A DNA stretch of 64,000 nt from Cycas panzhihuaensis (lineage: Eukaryota; Cycadophyta). The notes beneath the pieces are model-generated. The model was not told where the DNA came from. It made no database searches and saw only the letters and a list, made by a program, of their open reading frames with translations. The DNA is taken from positions 105,841,741 through 105,905,740 of the forward strand of contig CM041465.1 of the NCBI GenBank assembly GCA_023213395.1. The letters run 5' to 3'. Below are positions 49,261 through 60,339 of this stretch, in pieces (within the stretch, counting starts at the first letter, position 1; each line of letters opens with the position of its first letter). Made by a program: the position numbers and the translations under genes.

Positions 49261-51868
49261 TGAAACGCTTGCTACGAGGCGGTGATCCTATGTCTAGCAA
49301 AAGGATATAAGAGTACGCTATGCTAACTAAGCTAGGCAATGAGGACCTCACTTCACAGGGCGTCCGTCTTGGCCGAGGCCTTGGTCGGGACTGCAAGGTG
49401 CCTGGTTGCTTCCAGGTAGCTGCGCAAAACAAGGTCTTCCTACCCTTCGTATGGCCGGGAAGGAGAGGGAATGCCTTGCGCGTTGCATCTTCTTAAGGCA
49501 ATGAGAAGGCAACGAAGGGAAGGGCAACTAACTAATGTGCAGGTAAGTGCGGTAAAAGGTGTGGCTCGGATACGATGCAAGCAAGCTATCTATGCTATGC
49601 TATGCTAGATAAAGCGAATAATAATGTAAAAGAGATGAATGCACTTTCTCCCTTTTCCTTTATATTCCTTCACCATTTCCTAACTACTCAAGCAAATGCA
49701 TGAAAAGCAGCAATGTAAAAGGGGATACACAGGAAGCAAGGGGAATACCTAGATCAAGTGCCTGAATGGAGGTGCGGCTTGTCTCTCTAAGTCTCGCTCC
49801 TTCCTTCTCTATCCACTGTGCATGCAACGCCGGTCGGCAGTAGTTGCCGGAAGTGATAGAAGAGGGGTTTACTTACCTCCCCTTAAGCATGCAGAAGCGA
49901 ATGAAATGGAAAGAAACAAAAAGGAAGCCTGAAACTAAAGAAAGAAGTACATTACACGGGGAACTAACCTGCAACGGGCTCGTTCCACGTATCGTTCCAC
50001 CAATGCACAATCCTGCAAACAGGTGAGAAGGACATCTTCCTCTCGGGAGAGAGACCACAAGATATACCAAGAAATATATATATATAAATTGAAATTAAAT
50101 GAAACTAAAACTCTATGCTAAGCATCGGAATATAACAAAATGAAATAGCATCATACAAGAAATGTACTCACTACTATGTACCATGAAAACACCTGAAAGG
50201 GAAAGGAGTATAGCCTCGGGATGGCTAACTCACCCATGGGAGACCTCCACGAGACTCGGGAAGGAAAACTAGTTGGCAATGAGGTAGTGAAGCAACGAAT
50301 CCAGAATAAGGAAAAAAGGAGGACGCAACAAACTGGGGTTTACGTAGGGTCTAATACCAATAGGTGAGACTCCAAGCAATGACATAGTGACGGGTTGCTT
50401 ATGCTAATCCGAACGGCCTAACCAAATCCCCTAAACTCCCTTAGCCTGTTCCCTAAGAAAGCACGGGTAGCAAAGGGAAAGAGGACAAGGGACGGAACCC
50501 TTGGGGAGAAGGACAACAATGGGGGACAGAACCTTGCCTACCTCCCTCAAATCCTTGTATGCACTCCTTTACACCGGCTAACTAAGGAAAGAGTGAAAGA
50601 GATAGTTTAATGGAAAATGGAGGGGCTCCAAAGAAACAATGGGAAGGTACCCCTAATTTAGAGCAACACCATGAGGAGAATTGTAGCTAACTAGGATTAC
50701 ATTCATTGAGAAGCAAAAGAAATAGGAGTAAAATAGATTGCAAGCAAGAAAAAAAAGTGAATTTGCAAGTAGAAATAAGAAATACCTTGTATGGGGAAGA
50801 TCAAGCATTCACTTTGCCATTAGGAACAGCAGCAATAGACAATATATAGGGACTGATTATGGGTGGTTCTTCCAAGAGTATGGATGAAGGAAACTCCTTG
50901 CAAGTTTGGAGCCTTGGAAGTTAGCTCTTGAAGCAGCTTTTGGGTGAAGAAGTCACTTAGATCCTTGAGCACCTACAAAGAAGAATTGAGCTTGCTGTGG
51001 AGAGCTGTAGGGGGCAGCAATGGCCCTGCAAGTCTAGCTGATGGCAGTCCACTTCACCTTTGCCCAGTTGCTGTGCATGTAGTTTTTCTTTTCTGTGTAT
51101 TTTCTTATGTAAAAGTTAGAAAATCTCCTTAGAAGTTTCAAAAATGACCAAAAGATCTGAAAAATGGGGAGCAAAATCCCCTTTATCCCCCCTATTCACA
51201 GCAGGTGAACATTGGGGATGTTAGGGCGACTCGAATCAATCAATGCCACACGACAGTTTTGCGAAAAAAATGGAAACTGTCGCGTGGTTCTCTTTTTTTA
51301 AATTTCAAGCGTCATCATGGTGGCAAACTCTGCACTTCACAAACTCTCACAGATCGCTAAGTTTACAGCGGTATTAGCCTGGAATAAGAAAAAGAGAAAA
51401 ATAAGCAGAAACATTAAGTTTTAAGGCAAAAACAAAGGCTAAACATAAGTTAAAGTAGCTGGGGGGATGCCCAGGTAATGCGCAAGTACCCAAAGCAATG
51501 CAAAGAGTCCTAACTAAGGATTAAATCAGACTTAGGAAAGACTGCAACATAAGCAACATGTCGTAACAAGAGCAAATAGGACTGACGGAAACATCTCGGG
51601 AGACCGTGGAGACGACGTGGGTGGCTGTGTGCCATACGGGGTGTAGCATTCGCTGAGGAATGCCCCCGCTGTAAGTCATCATAGGCTGATGGTGTGCCGT
51701 AGGCATATGCATTATGAGCAAGTAGCAAAGTAATGCGTGCAGGCAGGCATATGTTAAGCAACCTACTCTAAATAACCTCAATCAATCATGGGTAAGAAAA
51801 GTAAGAAAATATACTTGAACAAACCTGCGTCGATGCATCTCGAGTCTATTCCCAGTAGCTACGAAACA
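49261..51868 (-). repeat. 3' LTR of A2, 2608 bp
   Basis: On the minus strand TGTTTCGTAGC...AGCGTTTCA. Single copy of the 814-bp segment that is duplicated in A1. An imperfect inverted repeat of gcaaactctg and cgctaagtttac type lies at about 51322-51372, the same place as in A1. Confidence 0.9.
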
Positions 51869-51880
51869 CTGCCTCCTTGG
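51869..51880 (-). promoter_or_regulatory. Polypurine tract of A2
   Basis: CCAAGGAGGCAG on the minus strand just before TGTTTC. Confidence 0.8.
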
Positions 51881-52227
51881 CAGCAGAGCCTTACTGCTCG
51901 GAAGCGTAACGTGATGGCAAATGCTGACAATCAAGGATATGAGTAGCACATGTATGTATATATATAAAAGCAATAAAGAGTAGCACGTGGACCAAGGGCA
52001 TAGGTGAGTGGCGTGGTGGAATGCGTGGACAAGGGAGACAGAGACGAGGACAATATAGGGGCTGCCTACACGTCATCTAACACCGACCTGGAACTGAAAT
52101 AAGCAAGTAAAAGGGGATGCCCCCATTGCCACAGTGTAACGTGAAGTAGGAGGGCATCCAGCAAATAGAGAAAGCACATCTAACTAACAGCAACTGGAGG
52201 CTTGGGCACGGGCTGGCCAGGCAAGCC

Positions 52228-52650
52228 TCAGGGACGGTCGTTTAGAAGAAGGAGGCAACGCTCAAGGATGAGGCAGACAAGGCTATCGGCCTCAACATCG
52301 AGGTGCCTAGGGATATGCTGAATATCCACCGATGAGAAACAAGCTAGAAGAGATCTGGTAGTAGATGCGAGGGTTCTCAGGTGAGGGCATCGCACCTGGT
52401 AGACTTGGGTGAGATGGGACACCACGACCTGAGAATCGCAAAACAACACGATGGACCCACGATGGAAATGGAGAGCATCGGTCAAGGCTTCAATAACGGC
52501 CATGTATTCAACTTCGTTATTGGTTACCTCTGGAAGAAAGACCCCAGAACGCAAGAAATCGTGTCCGGAAGGGCTGCGAAGAATCCACACAGTGGCAGAA
52601 GGTCTGGGGTTACCGCGACTTCCACCATCGGTAAAAACGAGAAGAGACAT
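52228..52650 (-). CDS. Additional RNase H of Tat element (A2), intact frame
   Basis: 140 codons, the same length as A1's copy and open throughout. Acidic residues: Asp in FTDGGSRGNP, Glu in NEVEYM, Asp in LFCDSQ, Asp in VEADSL. Differences from A1 are mostly substitutions. It lies between the antisense gene's promoter (53178) and the LTR and is transcribed away from that promoter. Its role is inferred: a second RNase H activity during reverse transcription, in particle. Confidence 0.88.
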   Translation of the reverse strand: MSLLVFTDGGSRGNPRPSATVWILRSPSGHDFLRSGVFLPEVTNNEVEYMAVIEALTDALHFHRGSIVLFCDSQVVVSHLTQVYQVRCPHLRTLASTTRSLLACFSSVDIQHIPRHLDVEADSLVCLILERCLLLLNDRP

Positions 52651-53177
52651 GCCTGAATACTAAACTCTGGTAGCAAACAAATAGCGATGAAAGCAAAATA
52701 AAGACTCAAATGGCAAACACGAAGGTGGCCGAGAAGGGTAGGAGGACCTAGCAATGAGGTTACCCGAGAACAAAAGCAAGCAATCCGGCCACTGGCTGAG
52801 AGTGGGCAGAGAAAGGACGCCCTAGAGTGCCAAAGGTTGCTTTGGGAAGTAAAACATGCCCCCGGACAGGGGAGAATTTCCTTTGGAGGCCCCAGGAGTG
52901 AGAAAGGGCTGCAAAAATGAGTCCAGGGTAGCGAAATAAGCCAAACAAGTATAAACTCAGGCATGCATGGGAGTAGTGCATAAAACGATGCAGAAGGGCC
53001 CTGGCAAAAGTGCGATCATGAGGCGCCATAAATGCCCTTACAAGAGAAGGTAAAAAGGGCATCCATGGAGCATAATGGGTGACAGGGCCAGAAGGCAAAG
53101 GCTACCAGGGGAATGAGATGGTCCCAACGATTGTCGCAGAGCCAAAAACAGAAAAAGTGCCCGTCGGGGCCCCCGGC

Positions 53178-53184
53178 TATATAA
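53178..53184 (+). promoter_or_regulatory. TATA box of antisense gene (A2)
   Basis: TATATAAG, 167 bp before the ATG at 53345, after a GGGGCCCCC stretch. Confidence 0.65.
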
Positions 53185-53623
53185 GGAAAACCAATGAAAA
53201 TCGGATTTATTTTCACCGGCTCTCGTGCGAAACCAAAGCCTTTTCCTTACGACGCGGAGCGCTACCAAACTTTAGAGGCATGCAGGAGACCATCCGACTA
53301 TCGGATCCGAGTATAGAGACAGCCGTTACGACCCGAGAGACGAGATGGCAACGGTCAGGCTAGATCCAGTGAGTGGATCTCACGAAACCCTTACCATTTT
53401 AAAGTTTAAAGTTTACTGCTTTATAATTGATTTTTAATATATTTTTATGCCCCTTATGGGCATTTGGATGCCTCTCGGAGTCTGAATTAGACCCGGAAAG
53501 AGGCGGGGACCTGGGCATTAGGGAGCCCTAGTCCTGGTGGGCCCCACGGGGGCCCACCACAAATTTTTTTGGATTTTCTGGGCTAAAACCCCCCTTTTTA
53601 GGGGGGTTGCCGTTCGTACCGCA

Positions 53624-53651
53624 GCCAAGATCGTGGCACTGCGATCTTGGC
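53624..53651. repeat. Palindrome in intron 1 (A2)
   Basis: Arms gccaagatcg and cgatcttggc around an 8-base centre; counterpart of 4106-4133 in A1. Confidence 0.88.
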
Positions 53652-53656
53652 CGCGG

Positions 53657-53801
53657 GATCACTGCAGGATAGCGATTGCCATGAGATCACTGCAGGATAG
53701 CGATCTTGGCCCGGGATCACTGCAGGATAGCGATTGCCATGGGATCACTGCAGGATAGCGATCTTGGCCGCGGGATCACTACATGATAGCGATTGCTTTG
53801 G
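53657..53801. repeat. Minisatellite in intron 1 (A2)
   Basis: Five units beginning gatcactgcaggatagcgat, alternating 28 and 30-31 bases in length because every second unit ends in cttggcc-type sequence instead of tgccatg. A1 has a single related unit (4068-4100, reverse). Confidence 0.92.
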
Positions 53802-55895
53802 AGCGGTACGCAAGCAGAAAACCAGAACAAACTAGAAAAGACCAGAAAAGGGGCCAAACAGCCCCTAAAATGAGAAAGGAAAATCAGACAGATAGCTAGG
53901 AGCCTAGATGACTGCTAGGAGGCTGACCTTGATTGACTTCTGATGATTGCAGGCAGTTATCGCGGTGGATAACCGCAAAAACATCGGCATGCCGATACTG
54001 AGCTACTTGGAGATGGCGTCCCAAGAGGACAAGACGACTCTGAAGAGCTGTGGCCTGTACAAGGCCCTCAAGACCCCCCAGTTCACATCAGACCAGAGGC
54101 TCCTGGTTAACATCATGTCACACTGGGACAGGAGGAGGCATGTATTTCACTTGCCTCAGATAGGTGATATCACGATCACCCCAAGAGATATCAGACAGAT
54201 CCTAGGGGTATCAGCGACAGGGAGACTCGTGAGGCTGGGAGCGCTGCCTAGCACCGAGGCGGCACACAGGGAGGCAGCCCAGTTCCTCACAGGGACTGAT
54301 AGGTGGGAGCGGAGGGGAGCTCCCTTCCAGACTGCACTCATGTCCAGGATTCCTTGGGTGAGGAAGTTGATACTATTATGCATTCTATTCAGTTTCCGGA
54401 AAGGAACTCTGAGGAGATCCCCGGAGGATAGATGGATGCAGCGCCCCGGTGTGAGGCCAGCAAGAGGATGGACTGGGCCACTCTAGTTGCAGCGAACCTC
54501 GTCATCCAGCTAGACACCATCCGGAGATTCGGCAGAGGAGGGTTTCCTTACAGCACGCTATTGTAATGCTGGTTTTTCGATCACTTTGCGGTAGTGGCAC
54601 CAGTAGCGGGGCCATTCCCCATAGCAGGGTGGGCCCCGATGGTCCACAGGTGGCAGACGAGGCTCCGAGGGATAGAGGATCAGGCCTATGTCCGCCGGTC
54701 GGTTGATGCGACATCACTCGACCTCCTCACTTTGACAGACTATATAGTAGAGCCCTACAGAGCAGTGAGGTGGGAGAGTGACGATGGAGCGGGCAGAGCA
54801 GGAGCGCCCATCGACGATGATAATGACGATGATGGGGGCGACGACGATGATGATGGGGGAGATGGGGCTAGCGCATCATGACCTGCAGGAGAGGCAGGTC
54901 CATCATTGTCGACTGAGGGAGCAGCGGGACCATCCAGATCGCTGAGGAGGCGAGGCCCATCGAGCCGACGAGGTAAGCGTGGTGCGAGACCAGGGGTCGC
55001 AGACTACAGATCATGAGGAGATTTAGAGAGGCGAGGGTCAAGTTGGTCCCTACTAGAGACGAGGTAGAGGTAGAGGATGTACCTGAGGATGAGGTACCTG
55101 CAGCTGGCGGGGAGCCAGGAGACGAGGATGTCGCTCGAGCAGAGGAGTCGGCAGCCGCGATAGGTGAGGCCTAACCATTTCCTTAGTCGTTTGACATCTA
55201 GATAGATCTTTGATTTCATTTCATTATGGTATGCAGTGAGGATATACATAGACACACGGCATGTTGCATTGACAGGGGTAGTAGAGGTCCAGAGATTGGT
55301 GGAGGCCATGGTGAGGGAGATGTTCCCTCAGGTCTATGCAGAGGGGCAACTGCCCATCCAGACAGAGGATGCACCCAGATCAGTAAGAGCCCACATGTAG
55401 GCATTCGCCCCACTGGCGAGGGTGAGAGACATCTGGGATGCAGAGACCCAGGAGCACATGGCATTCCAGGGACAACTGCAACGAGAGCTTGACGCGGCCA
55501 GGGGCGAGCTGGATGAGCTACGCGGACGAGTCCAGGCCTTTGAGGCTTAGAGCGGACTAGGAGGAGATGCGGGGAGCAGCATCTGCCTAGCAGTCCTAGA
55601 GGAGCACCTTAAGGTAATAGAGGAGATGTTCAGGGCTATGGAGGAGGGGCTTCAAGGCGAGAGGGATCGCATCCAAGTCCGCTACGACCAAGTAGTGGCA
55701 CAGATGGTCTCGAGGTCGAGCAGGAGCCGGACCCACACACAGACAGTGGCTATGACCCCGAGACCGCCTCGGGATGAGGGGAGCGAGGCAGGCAGCTCAC
55801 AGAGGTCTAGGAGGAGCCTCGAGGGGATGTGGTCCCCAGGAGAGGGATCACACAGACCAGGGGATGGCACCCCAGGATCAGGACAACAGCAGTAG

Positions 55896-56019
55896 AGAGA
55901 TGTAAATATGGTTTTGATGGGAAAGAACGGGCCTCCAGGGGGTCATATGTAGGCTCACATGATTGTACCCCCCCTGTAAGGATCCTGGCTTCCCACACAC
56001 ATGATGTACCATGACATTT

Positions 56020-56103
<84 letters not shown>

Positions 56104-56650
56104 GGGGTAATTGGAACCCCGTTTTGACATGAAATGGTGTGTATCATGTATGATAGAGATAGCATGTATGATTTACTTTGTAAATGAATATTTTTGTATG
56201 TTGTAAATATAAATATGTAAATATGTTGTGTAAATATATTTCGTTGTAAAAATTTTGGTTGCAATACACATATGTTTCCTTCCATGTATGGCTATATGTT
56301 TAACAGGAGCACACACGTCTACCGTAAGTAGAGGTGATCAGGAGGTGTGAGGTTAGATATAGAGCGATATGCAGGTCCACGGGGGAGCATAGCGGAATAT
56401 GCAAAGGAAACAATAGGTAGGAGAATGGAGTGACGATACTCCACAGCGTCACCCTAGTTGGGGGATGCCCAAGTAGGAAGACAAAGGTTCCCAAGAGCAC
56501 ACGGGAACGTGGGTTCCGCGGGAGGAACTGGAAGAAGAAATGAAAATCCACCTTAAATTGCCATTCTACCCGTGGTTAGGAGAAATGGGAACAATTTAAA
56601 ATAGTAGTTTAGGCTCGTTTCAGAGCATGGCAGAGAAAAGAGTGGAAAGA
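55896..56650. other. Spacer between antisense gene and integrase (A2)
   Basis: No gene seen. Matches A1 1024-1946 in reverse, including the position of the TA array. Stop codons of the two convergent genes are about 750 bases apart. Confidence 0.75.
56022..56101. repeat. (TA)n microsatellite (A2)
   Basis: About 40 uninterrupted TA units; counterpart of the interrupted array at 1574-1812. Confidence 0.97.
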
Positions 56651-57879
56651 TCATGCGTAAAACTTCTTAAGGAATTTTTCGTTGACCGCTTTCTCAAATT
56701 CGAAGCCATCTAAGGTGGCGATCCTGTCTGCGCCGTTATCGAGGCTTTCAAGAATGACGAAGGGGCCTACCCATTTGGGCCCGAATTTGGCCAAGCGATT
56801 GTAGAGATACTCCAATTTGAGGACATGGTCCCCGGGGCATAAAGGACGAGTACGAAGACGTTTGTTGTGTGTCCTTTGCAAGCGGGCTTTGAAGCGAGGT
56901 TCACTTGATAAGCCGTTAAGCACCTCTCATCCAAGGCTTCGAGGTCTAGGAGGCGAGCCTGACGAATAGACTCCTCGTCAATGAGGCCTTGAAGGGAAAC
57001 CCGAAGAGAGGGGATCTCCACTTCCAGTGGGAGTATCACCTCGGTTCCGTAGACTAACGAGAATGGGGTCATTCCGGTAGCCGTGCGGATGGAAGTGCGA
57101 TAAGCCCATAAGGCGAAAGGGAGTTGGATGTGCTAGTCTCTTTGAGACTGGGCAATGGTTTTCTTCAAAATACCGACGAGTGTTTTGCTGAAAGATTCAA
57201 CTTGCCCATTTGCTTGGGGGTAATAAGGAGATGACATCTTATGTGAGATCTTGAATTTCTCGCATAATTTGTCCATTTCCTTATTACAGAAGGAAGTTCC
57301 ATTGTCCATAATCAGGACATCTGGAATCCCGAAACGATAGATAATATGCTGGTAGACGAAGGTGGCTATCGTCTTGCCAGGGGTAGTGGATAGGGGGATT
57401 GCCTCTGCCCATTTAGTGAAGTATTTGATAGTGGTTAAGATATATTTATGTTGTGTGGAGGATGGCGGTGATATAGCCCCAACGAGGTCTAAGCCCCATT
57501 GAGAAAAAGGCCATGGAGACATGATAGGGTGCAACGCCTCGGAAGGTATGTGAGAGACATTAGCATGCTCCTGACATCGCCGACATCTAAGGGCACAAGC
57601 GTGGGCGTCCTTGAACAAGGACGGCCAGTAATAACCCATGCAGAGGATCCTTTGGGCCATGGATTGGCCCCCAAAGTGGCCCCCACAAATGCCATAGTGG
57701 CATTCGCGGAGTATTTGGTCTGCTTCGTCAGGAGCAACGTAGCAAAGCAGGATCCCGTTGAAGGATCTCTTATACAACACTTCATCCACAAGGAAGTGTT
57801 GCCTAGCAGTGGCGCAGATATGCGACCTAACTTTATTACTAGTTTCAGGGCGATATTCTTGCTGAGTTAGATATTGCAC
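56651..57879 (-). pseudogene. Tat integrase (A2), one stop and one frameshift
   Basis: Zinc-binding N-terminus with HYGICGGHFGG and CRRCQEHAN, first core Asp in WGLDLVGAI, second in MDNGTSF, Glu in NGQVESFSK. The first 248 codons (57879-57133) are open and hold the complete catalytic triad, then a stop replaces Trp after QSQRD. A frameshift near 56890-56900 separates the next open piece from the C-terminus, which ends KFLKKFYA at 56651. Comparison with A1 shows which bases A1 has lost at the first Asp. Confidence 0.92.
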
Positions 57880-58230
57880 AATGTCGCCATATCACTCGCT
57901 GTCGGCGAGTAGGTGAGGAGAAGCATCGTGGATGGTCATGATAGACTCGTCCAGGAAAGAGTCGTCAACAGGAATGCCACTCACGTTGGGGATGGTAGCA
58001 TCAGCTAATTGCTCTTCTACTATCATTCCCTTCTTCAACTTCCTGTTAATAACTTTCAAGCCAAACTCTTGAAGTAGGACGGCCCAACGACCTGCCCTAC
58101 CTGTCAAGTCTGAATGGGTAAGTAACGCAAGGGATTAGATTGAACGATCACCTTGGTTGTATTGCCGAGTAAGTAATGCCTAAACTTCTTGGTCGCATGG
58201 ACCAAGGAGAGGCATTCCTTTTCAGTGGGG
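57880..58230 (-). pseudogene. RNase H C-terminal part (A2), right of D on minus strand
   Basis: Continues the RT-linked RNase H after the insertion: EKECLSLVHATKKF near 58220-58180, then TGRAGRWAVLLQEFGLKVINRKLKKG (58107 onwards) and the linker to integrase. Interrupted from its other part by element D. A few stops and gaps lie between 58180 and 58110. Confidence 0.8.
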
Positions 58231-58235
58231 GGATA
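58231..58235. repeat. Target site duplication of D (left)
   Basis: ggata, identical to 62108-62112; it lies within the RNase H coding region of A2. Confidence 0.93.
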
Positions 58236-58479
58236 TGTTACGAACCTAGTTCGTAATTTGAAGACAACTAAGTTGAGTAATAGAGCACGCCAGAACGCTG
58301 GAGCAGGTTATAGTCAATTGACCAAATTTGATTGATAAGATAAAAGATATGATGTCCATGTTACAATTGGTGCTCAATTTATATGCACATTAGGCCCTTT
58401 CATGGAGGGTTGTGCCTGTTCAAAAGCACCTAATATTTAATTAATTAAATAAAGCTTTTGCTTAAGGAGGTTCATAACA
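58236..58479 (-). repeat. 3' LTR of D, 244 bp
   Basis: Identical to 61864-62107 except at the fifth base (a here, g there). Confidence 0.96.
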
Positions 58480-60339
58480 AGTCCTCCCCCTTGAGATGTT
58501 TCGCCCACGAAACATAGTCGAACGATTGCAGTCCTTTAAACGTATGCTATCCTTCATTGGAGTAGAATCCATTAGGCGATTAAACGGATGTTGCAAGTAT
58601 TTATCGGAAAATTCTTCTGATTGAAAACCTTGACTGTGTTTTGAAATCTTTGGTGGTTGTTTCTTGACTTTTTCACTTTGATCCTTGTGTGGTAGGGCTT
58701 TAATTTTATTCAATCGTTTGCCTGATAACAAGATAATCCTTCCGTTTTTTTTAAATCGTATAAATTGTTCAATAATATTCATTTCAAAAGTTCCAAGCGT
58801 ACTGAGCCATTGACTACCCAGTACCACATCTACATCTCCAACATCGACGACATAGAAATCTTCTATAATACTGACTTCATTTAGCGTGAGGCTAAAATTC
58901 TTCATTACACCTTGACCAGAGATTACCTGTCTTCCTCCAACAGAGACCTGGAAATGAGGAGTCCTTAATGGAAATAACCTTAATTGTTGTGCACAGTTTC
59001 GATCAATAAAATTATGTGTACTCCCTGAATCTATCAAGATTGTTACAGTTTGATTTTTGATGGATCCTTGTAGCTTTAGGGTATTTGATTGATTAAAATT
59101 GTTCATAAATGATAGTGACATTTGCGGATAGTCGACCCCAGAAGTACTGTAGCTCTCTGGATGTTCTATGTTATAATAATTTTCTTGATTATTTTCTGAT
59201 CCTTGTTCTTCTTCATCAATATTATCATCTGGCAGTAGTCGGATTGTATATAACTAGTTCTTTTGACATCAATGCCTAGGTTCCCACTTCTCCTCACATC
59301 TGAAGCATAGATTTTTTCTTCTTAACTCTTCTTGCTCTGTTTTTATTTTTTGAATGATTGGTTTAGCAGGTCGATTTGGAACGACTGATATGTGTTTATG
59401 TTGAACACTTGGTAGAAGATCATGTCGACTAGGAGGTGGAATATAGAGATCTGTGCCTGTTTTGCGTAAGGTATGATGTTTATATTCATGTATTTTGGCT
59501 AACTGTATTGCCTTATTAAGGTCCTTTGGTTCTTGAATTTTAACGTCAGCTTGGATCTCGGTTATCAGACCATCTATATATAACTAGATAAGTCGATTAG
59601 TTGGTATATCTTCTAACACATAGCTTAGCCTTGTGAATCTTTGCCCGTATTCTTCCACAGAACCAGTTTGCTTTAATTTTCGTAATTCACAATAATAATC
59701 GCGATTAGATACGGTTTCAAATCGCTCAATGAATAAACGCACGAATTCTTTCCAAATTGGTAGTTGATCTCGAAAAGAGGTTCGTTCGAGAAACTGCCAC
59801 CATTCGCATGCTATCCCATCCATATGCAAGATGGCTAACGAAACTTGCTCTGCTGACTCAATCTCCATTAAGCGAAAATAGTCCTCCATTTGTTGGATCC
59901 ATACTCTTGGCTCATGCGACTTTTGCTCCATATTAAAACGTTGTATAGTTATTTTTTCTAATTTTTTCTTTTTCTGTGTTTGGATATTGTGTAGACAATT
60001 GAAATATGCTTGAAAACCCACTATCTTCTGTTCTTCAGGTGTCAAATTACGATACTCATTAAGGTATTTTCTGATAGCTTCATTTTCAGTATTAATGGGA
60101 GCTATCGAGGGACCCAATATTTTTAACGATCGATTTCTGATATGAGATTGTCGACTCATTGCTTCATCCTCAGAATCAGGAACGATCATATCTTCTTTGC
60201 TGTTTGTAGCTATGATTGTTAATTTATCTAATATCTGGTGTAATGTATGATTTAATAGAGTATTTGATGTCTGGACTGCTTCGTGGACTGCTTGAGCGAT
60301 CGGTTCAACGATCTCTTTTTGAACGGTGTTATCTGCCAT
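58462..60339 (-). pseudogene. Gag-protease polyprotein of D, three in-frame stops
   Basis: One frame of 626 codons including the final stop, with no frameshift. Start chosen at the ATG of MADNTVQKEI (60339) because upstream residues look non-coding. Order: acidic N-terminus; Retrotrans_gag core with FNMEQKSHEPRVWIQQMEDYF, LAILHMDGIACEWW, FVRLFIERFE and KLKQTGSVEEYGQRF (about residues 150-250); zinc knuckle CFRCEEKWEPRH.C (59312-59266); retropepsin with LIDSGSTHNFID (active-site Asp-Ser-Gly intact) and DVDVVLGSQWLSTLG; tail MFRGRNISRG. Internal stops: TAG 59586-59584, TGA 59271-59269 (within the zinc knuckle) and TAG 59256-59254. Each fits one C-to-T change from a Gln or Arg codon. Length from gag start to protease end is normal for the family. 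Confidence 0.9.
58480..58496 (-). promoter_or_regulatory. Polypurine tract of D
   Basis: Minus strand CAAGGGGGAGGACT next to the LTR; it overlaps the last codons of the protease frame. Confidence 0.85.

Larger units (their letters stand above)
53345..55895 (+). pseudogene. Antisense PMD-like gene of Tat element A2, three exons
   Basis: Best preserved copy. Exon 1 53345-53368, donor GTGAGT; intron 1 53369-53952; exon 2 53953-55163 (after GATTGCAG); intron 2 55164-55275 (GTGAGG...TTGACAG, 112 bp, as in A1); exon 3 55276-55895. Exon 2: HVFHLPQIGDITITPRDI and ILGVSATGRLV (PMD-like), LTGTDRWERRGAPF, WVRKLILLCILF; then MVHRWQTRLRGIEDQAYV and SLDLLTLTDYIVEPYRAVRW, followed by an Asp/Gly run. Exon 3: VEAMVREMFPQVYAEGQ, a Glu/Leu-rich probable coiled coil, and a Ser/Arg tail ending GSGQQQ. 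A frameshift near 54390-54400 and stops near 54564, 54879, 55398 and 55548 break it. Function unknown; encoded opposite to pol. Confidence 0.8.

Noticed and set aside
52760-53268. Minus-strand frames upstream of A2's second RNase H (and 4539-4970 in A1)
   Set aside because: Cys/Phe/Ser-rich translations of the divergent control region; the frames have no domain and overlap the antisense promoter.
53079-53363. Plus-strand 94-codon frame spanning the antisense TATA box
   Set aside because: It starts before the proposed promoter, and the frame is not kept in B or C; exon 1 is better placed at the ATG at 53345.
55807-56285. Minus-strand frames through the A2 TA array
   Set aside because: Same microsatellite artefact.
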